From assembly GCF_035277725.1 (NCBI RefSeq), contig NZ_DATEJY010000179.1, positions 1-5,019 of the forward strand: DNA of 5,019 bases, in the 5' to 3' direction. The stretch is from Dyella_B sp035277725 (GTDB lineage: Bacteria; Pseudomonadota; Gammaproteobacteria; Xanthomonadales; Rhodanobacteraceae). A model generated the notes under the pieces. It did not search any database. It had not been told where the DNA came from and saw only the letters and a program-made list of their open reading frames with translations. Shown one piece after another: positions 1 through 5,019 of this stretch. The translations under genes and the position numbers were made by a program. The first letter of the stretch is position 1; every line of letters starts with the position of its first letter.

Positions 1-1
1 C

Positions 2-727
2 ACGCCGAACGGTCAGCGGCCGACCATTCTGTATAGCTATGGCGGCTACGACATTCCGATCACGCCTCATTTCATCGGGCCGGAACTGGCGTGGCTGGAA
101 CGTGGCGGCGTACTCGCATTCGCCAATATCCGTGGCGGCAATGAATACGGCCAGGATTGGCATGCGCAGGGACAGAAGCTGCACAAGCAAAACGTGTTCG
201 ATGATTTTCACGCGGCGGCACTGGCGTTGTTCGACACGCATTGGACCGATCGCCAGCATCTGGGCATTCTCGGCGAGAGCAACGGCGGCCTGCTGATGGG
301 TGCATCGCTGGTGCAACATCCAGACGATTACCGCGCCGTCGTAGCAATGGTCGGCATCTACGACGTGATTCGCCACGAAACCAACTTCACCAACGGTGCT
401 TACAACGTGAGCGAGTTCGGCACGGTGAGCGATCCGGCGCAATTCAAGGCCACGCTGGCGTATTCGCCGTTACAGAATGTGAAGCCGCATACGGCGTATC
501 CGGCAGTGTTGATGACGACGGGCGCGAACGATCCGCGGGTGGCGCCGTGGCAGTCGCGCAAGTTCACCGCAGCCCTGCAAAGCACCACCACGTCGGATCA
601 GCCGATCCTGTTACTGACCCGCATGAATGCGGGGCATGGGATTGGTGCGCCGTTTAGCCAGCGCGTTGGCAACACGGCGATCATGTTGACGTTCTTCGCG
701 CAGGAGTTGGGGTTGCCTGCGCATTGA
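2..727 (+). CDS. Prolyl oligopeptidase family serine peptidase (S9), C-terminal part
   Basis: This is the catalytic alpha/beta-hydrolase domain of a serine peptidase that cleaves short peptides, usually after proline. The frame is open from the left edge, so the start and the N-terminal beta-propeller lie outside the window; 241 residues are visible. Counting from the first visible codon, the S9 landmarks appear in the expected order: a GGY strand motif near residue 15, ANIRGGNEYG around residues 46-55, the nucleophile Ser93 in GESNGG, the acid Asp177 in GANDPRV, and the base His212 in NAGHGIG. The segment EFGTVSDPAQF followed by YSPLQNVKP is also typical of the family. The nucleophile elbow has Glu where many members have Gly (GGSNGG). 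The protein ends in LGLPAH with a TGA stop. Whether it is exported cannot be judged without the N-terminus. The family is certain; the exact substrate preference is not. Confidence 0.93.
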   Translation, partial: TPNGQRPTILYSYGGYDIPITPHFIGPELAWLERGGVLAFANIRGGNEYGQDWHAQGQKLHKQNVFDDFHAAALALFDTHWTDRQHLGILGESNGGLLMGASLVQHPDDYRAVVAMVGIYDVIRHETNFTNGAYNVSEFGTVSDPAQFKATLAYSPLQNVKPHTAYPAVLMTTGANDPRVAPWQSRKFTAALQSTTTSDQPILLLTRMNAGHGIGAPFSQRVGNTAIMLTFFAQELGLPAH

Positions 728-771
728 TGCCCAATTCAAACGCATGAAGTTTGCTACCTGCGTGATGCGCT

Positions 772-797
772 CCCTCCCCTGCGACAGCAGGGGAGGG
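772..797. repeat. GC-rich hairpin repeat, left copy
   Basis: A perfect 11-bp stem (CCCTCCCCTGC at 772-782 with its complement at 787-797) closes over the loop GACA. A G-rich tail (GGGTTGGGGTGGGG) continues to about 808. On the minus strand the unit reads CCCCAACCCTCCCCTGC followed by the second arm. The same unit occurs on the plus strand at 1011-1041, so the two copies are inverted. The hairpin lies 45 bases after the peptidase stop and could protect the 3' end of that transcript, but it has no U-tract. Confidence 0.75.
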
Positions 798-890
798 TTG
801 GGGTGGGGTTGCCTGGGCTTTAGCGCGCAGCCAATGTCGCTGAAATATGTCTTGCGCAGAGGTTTGGGTCGCGCCGCTCGCTCCTAACCC

Positions 891-1010
891 CAATGCTCCG
901 AACTTAAGGTTCTTCCAGTCGCTACAGAACCCAAACCCGTCATTCCAGCGAAAGCTGGAATGACGAACAAGAGTTTCCAGCGGTTGAAAATCCTTAAGTT
1001 CGGAGCATTG
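891..1010. repeat. 120-bp MITE-like palindromic element
   Basis: The ends are a perfect 19-bp inverted repeat (CAATGCTCCGAACTTAAGG at 891-909, complement at 992-1010). A perfect 12-bp hairpin sits almost exactly in the middle (938-965). The stretches between ends and centre (910-937 and 966-991) are partly complementary, for example CGCT and TTCCAG-like blocks, so the whole element can fold into one long imperfect hairpin. It is too short to encode a transposase. ACCC stands directly on both sides (887-890 and 1011-1014), which could be a 4-bp target duplication. The inverted-repeat structure is seen directly; mobility is inferred. Confidence 0.7.
938..965. repeat. Central hairpin CGTCATTCCAGC-GAAA-GCTGGAATGACG
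   Basis: This is a perfect 12-bp stem with a GAAA tetraloop (loop 950-953), a very stable loop type in RNA. Hairpins of the form GTCATTCC-n-GGAATGAC are familiar dispersed repeats in proteobacterial genomes; the Neisseria dRS3 repeat has a comparable ATTCC/GGAAT core. Here the hairpin forms the apex of the larger palindrome 891-1010 and may be either part of that element or a separate insertion into it. Confidence 0.7.
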
Positions 1011-1017
1011 ACCCTAA

Positions 1018-1041
1018 CTCTCCCCTGCAAGCAGGGGAGGG
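1018..1041. repeat. GC-rich hairpin repeat, right copy
   Basis: The arm CTCCCCTGC (1020-1028) pairs with GCAGGGGAG (1031-1039), extended by a T-G and a C-G pair to 1018/1041. The preceding ACCCTAACT matches the CCCCAACCC leader of the left copy read on the minus strand, so both belong to one family in opposite orientation. With only two bases between the arms, the real loop is probably four bases. It abuts the right end of the 120-bp palindrome. Confidence 0.7.
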
Positions 1042-1153
1042 AGCCATCTTTCGCGCTGATCGAGATGCACGCTTGCGTAAGCGCCATGCGGGACGAACTC
1101 TTTTCGCTACGACATCGGAGCGGCTGCTACGATTCCGCGTTGGTTCCCATTGT

Positions 1154-1159
1154 TATGAT
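1154..1159 (+). promoter_or_regulatory. -10-like box next to the esterase start
   Basis: TATGAT matches five of six bases of the sigma-70 -10 consensus and ends five bases before the ATG at 1165. No convincing -35 box lies 16-18 bases upstream (the sequence there is GATTCC). If the box is used, transcription would start at or within a base or two of the ATG and give a leaderless mRNA, which would fit the lack of any Shine-Dalgarno sequence. Short motifs like this also arise by chance. Confidence 0.35.
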
Positions 1160-1164
1160 CTCCC

Positions 1165-1830
1165 ATGTCCTTGCTCCCCGCCGTCGAAAACGAAACCGCC
1201 GCCAACCCCGTCTACAGCATCATCTGGCTGCACGGCCTGGGCGCGGATGGCCATGACTTTGCGCCGCTCGTGCCGGAGCTGGTCTCGCCCGAATGGCCGG
1301 CGTTACGCTTCGTTTTCCCGCATGCGCCAGTGCGGTCGGTGACGATCAACAACGGCATGGCGATGCGCGCGTGGTACGACATCTACAGCTTTGAGCCCGG
1401 CGCGCGGCAGGATGAAACGGGCACGCGCGAAGCCATCAAGCAGGTGGAGGCGCTGATCGCTCGCGAGCATCAGCGCGGTGTGCCGAGCGAACGCATTCTG
1501 CTGGCGGGCTTTTCACAGGGTGGTGCGATTGCCTTGGCGGCCGGCTTGCGTCATGCGCAGAAGCTGGCTGGCATCGTGGCGCTGTCCACCTATCTGACGA
1601 TCGCCCGTACGTTGGCGGGCGAACGTAGTGCCGCCAATGCCCAGGTGCCGATTTTCTGGGGGCATGGCACGTTCGATCCGGTGGTGGTGCTGCAGCGGGG
1701 CATCGACTCACGTGCCGCACTGGAAACGCTGGGTTATCACGTGGACTGGCATACCTACCCGATGCCGCATTCGGTGCATCCGCAAGAGATTGCCGACCTG
1801 CGCCGCTGGATCGGCGAACGCCTGCGCTGA
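1165..1830 (+). CDS. Alpha/beta-hydrolase carboxylesterase (phospholipase/carboxylesterase family)
   Basis: This is a complete 221-residue cytoplasmic serine esterase of the small carboxylesterase/acyl-protein-thioesterase-like family, which hydrolyses short-chain carboxylic esters. The fold markers are in order: LHGLGADG at 22-29, forming the oxyanion-hole loop; the nucleophile Ser117 in GFSQGG; the acid Asp171 in GTFDPVV; and the base His202 in YPMPHSVHPQEI. Another family hallmark is AWYDIYSF near residues 69-76. The length matches the usual 215-225 residues. There is no signal peptide or membrane segment. The start at 1165 is the only ATG that gives a full-length N-terminus; the upstream bases GATCTCCC show no ribosome binding site. 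It is followed after 32 bases by algZ, and the two could share a transcript, although algZ may have its own promoter. The natural substrate cannot be read from sequence. Confidence 0.92.
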   Translation: MSLLPAVENETAANPVYSIIWLHGLGADGHDFAPLVPELVSPEWPALRFVFPHAPVRSVTINNGMAMRAWYDIYSFEPGARQDETGTREAIKQVEALIAREHQRGVPSERILLAGFSQGGAIALAAGLRHAQKLAGIVALSTYLTIARTLAGERSAANAQVPIFWGHGTFDPVVVLQRGIDSRAALETLGYHVDWHTYPMPHSVHPQEIADLRRWIGERLR

Positions 1831-1850
1831 AAAACCACGAGCCATGCGGG

Positions 1851-1856
1851 CATACT
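1851..1856 (+). promoter_or_regulatory. -10-like box next to the algZ start
   Basis: CATACT matches four of six bases of the -10 consensus, including the important A2 and T6, and ends six bases before the ATG at 1863. The spacing is almost the same as at the esterase gene, again with no Shine-Dalgarno sequence and no good -35 box. It would predict a leaderless algZ transcript. The match is weak on its own and counts mainly because the arrangement is repeated. Confidence 0.25.
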
Positions 1857-1862
1857 GCGCGC

Positions 1863-2924
1863 ATGCCGGGGAATGCCAACAAACCTTCTTCACAGCCGCA
1901 CAGCCCGCTGCCGGACTTCTGCAGCCTGCCGGTGATTTCGGCGCTGCTGGTGGTGGGCGCGCTGTGCGTAACGCTGGCATGGCTGGCGCCGCAGAGCACT
2001 CGCGGCTGGCGTGGCTACAGCGTGGGCATGCTGTTCGTGGAATGGGTAGGCATGGTGATCGGCGTGGCGCTGTGCAAGCTGCGTCCCTGGCTGCTGCGTT
2101 TGCCCGGGTTGCTGCCGTATGCGGGCGTGTGGCTGGTGATGGTGTTGATCGTGGTGCTGGGCAGCGTGATGGCGCAGTGGATGGATACGATGCTGGAGAT
2201 GCAGTTGATTCCAGCCGGCTCCAGCACATTCGTGCGCGATAACGGCTTGATCGCCGCCCTGCTCGGCGCCGCCATGCTGCGCTATTTCTATGTGCTGGCC
2301 GAATGGCAGGCGCGGCTCGCAGCAGTCGCGCATGCCCGGGTCGAGGCCTTGCAGGCACGCATTCGTCCGCACTTTCTGTTCAACAGCATGAACACGGTAG
2401 CGGCGCTGGTGCGCGTGGATCCGGAAGCGGCCGAACGCACGGTGGAAGATCTTTCCGAGCTGTTCCGCGCCGCGTTGGGCCAGGACGATACGCACAGCGG
2501 CACATTGGGTGAAGAGCTGCACCTGGTCGATCGTTATCTCGACATCGAACAACTGCGCCTGGGCGAGCGTTTGCACGTGCGGCGCGAACTGGATGACCTC
2601 CCGCTGGATGCGTCGATGCCGGTGCTGTTGCTGCAACCCCTGGTGGAGAACGCGGTGCGCCACGGCGTGCAGCCGCTGCGTGAAGGTGGCGAGATCGTGC
2701 TGCGCGGTGTGCGCGAGGGCGCGACGATGCGGATCGAGATCGACAATCCGCTCGCCGAAACGCCGAGCGTTGGCGGCAGTGGACACGGTCTCAACAACGT
2801 ACGCCAGCGCGTGGCTTATCATTTCGGGCCACGGGCGGGCCTGGAAGCGGGACCACAGGGGAATCGTTTCATCGTGACATTGCTGCTGCCGATTGAGATG
2901 CGTCATGCGCGTACTGATCGTTGA
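1863..2924 (+). CDS. algZ: AlgZ/LytS-type membrane sensor histidine kinase
   Basis: This 353-residue inner-membrane kinase is predicted to phosphorylate the response regulator encoded next to it. About four hydrophobic segments (roughly 22-42, 53-71, 82-105 and 127-147) form the membrane part, with no sizeable periplasmic sensor domain. A short linker (148-165) leads to the His_kinase (PF06580-type) core RIRPHFLFNSMNT, with phospho-acceptor His170. The ATPase domain has an N-box, LVENAVRHG, with Asn263, and a glycine box, GGSGHGLNNV, at 304-313. Length, helix count and position directly before an AlgR-like regulator and hemC match Pseudomonas AlgZ (FimS), which with AlgR controls alginate, type IV pili and virulence there. 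The signal and targets in this organism are unknown. The start has no visible ribosome binding site. The last 20 bases overlap algR, so translation is probably coupled. Confidence 0.88.
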   Translation: MPGNANKPSSQPHSPLPDFCSLPVISALLVVGALCVTLAWLAPQSTRGWRGYSVGMLFVEWVGMVIGVALCKLRPWLLRLPGLLPYAGVWLVMVLIVVLGSVMAQWMDTMLEMQLIPAGSSTFVRDNGLIAALLGAAMLRYFYVLAEWQARLAAVAHARVEALQARIRPHFLFNSMNTVAALVRVDPEAAERTVEDLSELFRAALGQDDTHSGTLGEELHLVDRYLDIEQLRLGERLHVRRELDDLPLDASMPVLLLQPLVENAVRHGVQPLREGGEIVLRGVREGATMRIEIDNPLAETPSVGGSGHGLNNVRQRVAYHFGPRAGLEAGPQGNRFIVTLLLPIEMRHARTDR

Positions 2925-3609
2925 CGACGAACCACTCGCGCGCGCGCGCATGGACTCGCTGCTGAAAGAGTGCACGGACGTGGATGTGGTCGGCAGTGTG
3001 GCCGACGGCGAAGCCGCGTTGGCGGCGATTTCCGAAAAGCAGCCGGACCTGCTGCTGCTCGACATCAACATGCCGGGTCTGGACGGCAAGGCGCTGGCCG
3101 CGCGGCTGGCCAACCGCACGCGTCCGCAGGTAGTGTTCTGCACCGCTTACGAAGAACATGCCGTGCATGCGTTCGAATTGGGCGCCGCCGATTATTTGCT
3201 CAAGCCCGTGCGGGTGGAGCGACTGCGCGATGCTCTTCGGCGCGTGCGCCAGCGGCTCGAAGCGCAACCGCGCGAGCCGGTGGGCTGGCTGCATGCGCGG
3301 GTGCGTGGCGAACCGATTCGCATCGCGCTGGATGATGTGATCTGCCTGGTGGCGGAAGAGAAATACGTGGTGGCGCATCGGGCGGGCGATCAGCTGTTGC
3401 TGGATGATTCGCTGCGCCAGCTTGAGGAAACGTATCCGGAGCATCTGATCCGCCTGCACCGCAATTGCCTGGTGCCGGCCAATCGCCTGGTCGGGCTGAA
3501 GACACTGGCTGATGGCCGCGTGCTGGCGCGGTTGGCTGGTACCGACTTCAGTCCAGAAGTGAGCCGCCGCAATCTGCCCACGCTGCGCAAGCTGCTGCGC
3601 GTGGGTTGA
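2905..3609 (+). CDS. algR: AlgR-type LytTR response regulator
   Basis: This 234-residue DNA-binding regulator is the partner of the kinase before it. The receiver domain (about 1-118) has the acidic pair Asp7-Asp8 in VDDEP, the phospho-acceptor Asp53 in LLLDINMPG, Thr80 in FCTAY and Lys100 in LLKP. A linker leads to the LytTR DNA-binding domain (about 127-230), recognised by the IALDDVICLVAEEKYVVAH strand region, the LIRLHRNCLV motif at 181-190 and the VSRRNLPTLRKLL end. I chose ATG 2905 because it starts directly with the receiver (MRVLIVDDEP) and has a GAG seven bases upstream. A TTG four codons earlier is possible but less likely. The gene begins inside the end of algZ (20-base overlap). 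Known AlgR proteins bind promoters of polysaccharide, pilus and stress genes; the regulon here is unknown. Confidence 0.9.
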   Translation: MRVLIVDDEPLARARMDSLLKECTDVDVVGSVADGEAALAAISEKQPDLLLLDINMPGLDGKALAARLANRTRPQVVFCTAYEEHAVHAFELGAADYLLKPVRVERLRDALRRVRQRLEAQPREPVGWLHARVRGEPIRIALDDVICLVAEEKYVVAHRAGDQLLLDDSLRQLEETYPEHLIRLHRNCLVPANRLVGLKTLADGRVLARLAGTDFSPEVSRRNLPTLRKLLRVG

Positions 3610-3622
3610 AGGTGTGGGGTGG

Positions 3623-3687
3623 GTAGGCTGGGATGGCAATCCCAGCTTTCATTGGCACGGTAATGCCTGGATTGCATCCCAGCCTAC
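3623..3687. repeat. REP-like inverted repeat between algR and hemC
   Basis: GTAGGCTGGGATG (3623-3635) pairs with 3675-3687, and after a one-base bulge (G3636) CAATCC (3637-3642) pairs with GGATTG (3669-3674). This gives a 19-bp stem over a 26-base loop. The left arm can instead fold on itself: GCTGGGAT (3627-3634) with ATCCCAGC (3639-3646), loop GGCA. The right arm is a poorer copy of the same small hairpin (CTGGAT, TGC, ATCCCAG at 3667-3682). GTAGGCTGGG repeats of this kind are common between genes in xanthomonads. It starts 13 bases after the algR stop and has no T-tract, so it is not a standard terminator. Confidence 0.75.
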
Positions 3688-3760
3688 GATTTATGCCGGC
3701 CTGCGCGGTTGCTGCGCGTGAGATGACGAGTGCGCGACAATGATGCCTGCCACCGTTTCC

Positions 3761-3764
3761 GGAG
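3761..3764 (+). promoter_or_regulatory. Ribosome binding site of hemC
   Basis: GGAG lies five bases before ATG 3770 and is the clearest Shine-Dalgarno match in the window. It favours 3770 over the in-frame ATG codons at 3740 and 3743, which have no such sequence and would add ten or nine unconserved residues. Confidence 0.75.
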
Positions 3765-3769
3765 CCGTC

Positions 3770-4687
3770 ATGTCGCCTTCCCTGCTACGCATCGCCACCC
3801 GCAAGAGTGCGCTCGCCCTGTGGCAAGCCGAGCACGTGGCAAGCCTGTTGCGCGCGGCACATCCGGGACTGCGCGTGGAACTGGTTCCGCTGAGCACGCG
3901 CGGTGATGAAATCCTGGACAAGCCGCTGGCGACGATCGGCGGCAAGGGCTTGTTCCTCAAGGAACTGGAAGTGGCGATGCTGGAAGGCCGCGCGGATCTC
4001 GCCGTGCATTCGCTGAAAGATGTGCCGGCGGAACTGGAACCCGGCTTCACCCTGCCCGCCATCCTGCCGCGCGCGGACGCGGCGGACGCTTTCGTCAGCA
4101 ACCACTACGCGGACGTCACCGCACTGCCAGTTGGCGCGCGCGTCGGCACTTCATCCTTGCGTCGCCAAGCGCAGTTGCGCGCGGTGCGACCCGACCTGGA
4201 ACTGCTCGATCTGCGCGGCAACGTCGGTACGCGGGTGCAGAAACTGGATGCAGGTCATTACGACGCGATCATTCTCGCCTGCGCCGGTTTGGAACGACTG
4301 GGCATGCACGATCGCATCCGCAGCCGCATGGGCGCACCCAGCTGGCTGCCCGCGCCCGGACAGGCAGCGATAGCGATCGAAGCGCGCGCGGACCAGCCCG
4401 ATGTACTCGAAACGCTTGCAGTGCTGGACGATGCCGACACGCGATTGGCGGTCACCGCCGAGCGCGCGATGAATCAGGCATTGGGCGGAAGCTGCACGGT
4501 GCCGGTGGGTGCGTGGTGCACGGTGACTGAACACGGTTTGCACTTGCGCGGCATGGTGGGAGATGTGTCGAGCGGACGGTTGTTGTTGGCGGAGGCCAAC
4601 GCAAGCAGCGCCGCTGCGGTGGAGCTTGGCAATGACGTGGCACAAGCGTTATTCGCGCAAGGCGCGCGCGCTTTTCTTGGCCTATAA
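3770..4687 (+). CDS. hemC: Hydroxymethylbilane synthase (porphobilinogen deaminase)
   Basis: This 305-residue cytoplasmic enzyme joins four porphobilinogen molecules into hydroxymethylbilane, the linear precursor of uroporphyrinogen III and so of heme. With the start at 3770 the key residues fall at the same numbers as in the E. coli enzyme: Arg11 in RIATRKS, Lys83 and catalytic Asp84 in HSLKDVP, Arg131-Arg132 in TSSLRRQAQ, and Cys242 in GGSCTVP, which carries the dipyrromethane cofactor. LSTRGDEILDKPL and GGKGLFLKELE in the first domain and LPAPGQAAIAIE in the second are further signatures. No key residue is missing. The gene follows algR, as in Pseudomonas, but hemD does not follow it here. 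The stop codon runs straight into a terminator. Regulation is not visible apart from the repeat between algR and hemC. Confidence 0.97.
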   Translation: MSPSLLRIATRKSALALWQAEHVASLLRAAHPGLRVELVPLSTRGDEILDKPLATIGGKGLFLKELEVAMLEGRADLAVHSLKDVPAELEPGFTLPAILPRADAADAFVSNHYADVTALPVGARVGTSSLRRQAQLRAVRPDLELLDLRGNVGTRVQKLDAGHYDAIILACAGLERLGMHDRIRSRMGAPSWLPAPGQAAIAIEARADQPDVLETLAVLDDADTRLAVTAERAMNQALGGSCTVPVGAWCTVTEHGLHLRGMVGDVSSGRLLLAEANASSAAAVELGNDVAQALFAQGARAFLGL

Positions 4688-4718
4688 AAAAGCGGGCCAG
4701 TTTGTTGGCCCGCTTTTT
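4687..4718. terminator. Bidirectional intrinsic terminator between hemC and the receptor gene
   Basis: AGCGGGCCA (4691-4699) pairs perfectly with TGGCCCGCT (4706-4714) over the loop GTTTGT. On the plus strand the stem ends in a run of five T (4714-4718). On the minus strand it is followed by six T (complement of 4686-4691). It can therefore end both hemC and the convergent minus-strand gene. The last base of the hemC stop codon is part of the A-run. Confidence 0.92.
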
Positions 4719-4733
4719 CACGCATGCAAGGAT

Positions 4734-5019
4734 TCAGAAGTCGAACTTCTGATTGTATCGAAGGTAAACAAACCGCCCGTAATCGTAGGATGGGTTGTAT
4801 ACGAAGCCGCTGTTGCCGATCGTGTTGCTAGTAGCGTTGTAGAAGAGCGGTCCAACGCGATCAAAGATATTGTTGACGCCTAGTCTTACTGTGTCATAAA
4901 AATCAATGTAATATGTGTATAACTTGATGCCATGGGTGAGATGCGATGAGGACGGTGTCAAACCGCTTCGAGAAGTATCTGGAGTACTTGGCGGAAGGAC
5001 TGGGTCATGCTGATCGCCA
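4734..5019 (-). CDS. TonB-dependent outer-membrane receptor, C-terminal part
   Basis: The frame is open from the right edge (first full codon at 5018) to a TGA at 4734-4736, giving 94 visible residues; the start, plug domain and most of the barrel lie beyond the window. The end looks like the last strands of a TonB-dependent receptor: VRLGVNNIFDR is the usual GVNNLFD-type motif near the C-terminus. A strand of the form GRFVYLRYNQKFDF then ends in phenylalanine, the outer-membrane insertion signal read by BamA. Such receptors import siderophore-iron, vitamin B12, sugars or other large substrates; the ligand cannot be told here. GC is about 47% by hand count, well below hemC, and codons ending in A/T are frequent, which may point to acquisition. 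It converges on hemC and shares its terminator. Confidence 0.8.
   Translation of the reverse strand, partial: GDQHDPVLPPSTPDTSRSGLTPSSSHLTHGIKLYTYYIDFYDTVRLGVNNIFDRVGPLFYNATSNTIGNSGFVYNPSYDYGRFVYLRYNQKFDF

Larger units (their letters stand above)
728..1164. other. Repeat-rich intergenic region
   Basis: No gene is supported in these 437 bases. The open frames here are short, lack recognisable motifs and run through palindromic DNA. The left two thirds hold three palindromic elements, annotated separately. From about 1042 to 1164 the sequence is ordinary non-coding DNA leading to the esterase. It contains a small 5-bp hairpin (1070-1074 with 1079-1083) and ends in a -10-like box just before the esterase start. 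No T-tract follows the hairpin after the peptidase stop, so I see no classical intrinsic terminator for that gene. Confidence 0.7.

Noticed and set aside
772..797. Intrinsic terminator of the peptidase gene
   Set aside because: The stem is strong but is followed by G-rich sequence and not by a T-run, so it does not meet the usual criteria.
772..1041. CRISPR array or tandem repeat
   Set aside because: The repeats are inverted palindromes in two copies with unequal spacing, not regularly spaced direct repeats with unique spacers.
884..1087. Minus-strand open frame with a segment reading VIPAFAGMT
   Set aside because: That string is the usual translation of the GTCATTCCAGC-type hairpin repeat; the frame runs through palindromes and is not a gene.
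1436..1999. Minus-strand open frame across the esterase-algZ junction
   Set aside because: It crosses two well-supported plus-strand genes and encodes a Pro/Ser/Arg-rich sequence without any family signature.
1890..3143. Long minus-strand open frame of 417 codons, opposite algZ and algR
   Set aside because: It is rich in His, Gln and Arg, has no recognisable domain and lies opposite two genes with complete motif sets; this is typical antisense openness in high-GC DNA.
2869..3639. Minus-strand open frame of 256 codons opposite algR
   Set aside because: Same reason: low-complexity, Gln/His/Arg-rich translation with no motifs, fully covered by the clear response regulator on the other strand.
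3736..3741. GACAAT as a -10 box for hemC
   Set aside because: It matches only four of six bases and has no -35 box at suitable spacing; TTGCTG at 3709-3714 would leave a 21-base spacer.
3740..3769. Earlier hemC starts at ATG 3740 or 3743
   Set aside because: The extra residues are unconserved, there is no Shine-Dalgarno sequence before them, and starting at 3770 gives exact agreement with E. coli HemC numbering.

Overview
The window looks like chromosomal DNA of a high-GC gammaproteobacterium, most likely of the Xanthomonadales/Lysobacterales (a Rhodanobacter-, Dyella- or Luteibacter-like organism). Three things suggest this. The coding GC is high (hand counts of 60-base blocks in hemC give about 58-75%). 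The gene order is algZ-algR-hemC, known from Pseudomonas and its relatives. The gaps between genes hold the kind of short GC-rich palindromes common in xanthomonads. The genus is an inference; no rRNA or other marker is present.

Layout from left to right: (1) the last 241 codons of an S9-type prolyl oligopeptidase, cut by the left edge. (2) A 437-base gap (728-1164) filled mainly with palindromes: two inverted copies of a GC-rich hairpin family on either side of a 120-base MITE-like palindrome. (3) A complete alpha/beta-hydrolase carboxylesterase gene. (4) After 32 bases, a four-helix membrane sensor kinase of the LytS/AlgZ type (algZ), overlapping by 20 bases an AlgR-type LytTR response regulator (algR). 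(5) A 160-base gap with a REP-like inverted repeat that can fold in two ways, then hemC (hydroxymethylbilane synthase). (6) A strong hairpin terminator usable from both sides, then the C-terminal 94 codons of a TonB-dependent receptor coming in on the minus strand and cut by the right edge.

Functionally, algZ and algR form a two-component pair: the kinase senses a signal at the membrane, and the regulator is expected to bind DNA through its LytTR domain. hemC makes the linear tetrapyrrole precursor of heme. The esterase and the peptidase have no obvious link to these genes beyond proximity. The receptor fragment is clearly lower in GC (about 47% by hand count) than the rest and may have a separate origin.

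I found no previously undescribed multi-gene system. The observations most worth a second look are the MITE-like palindrome, which appears to have inserted into another repeat, the bistable repeat between algR and hemC, and two genes whose start codons lie directly after -10-like boxes with no Shine-Dalgarno sequence.
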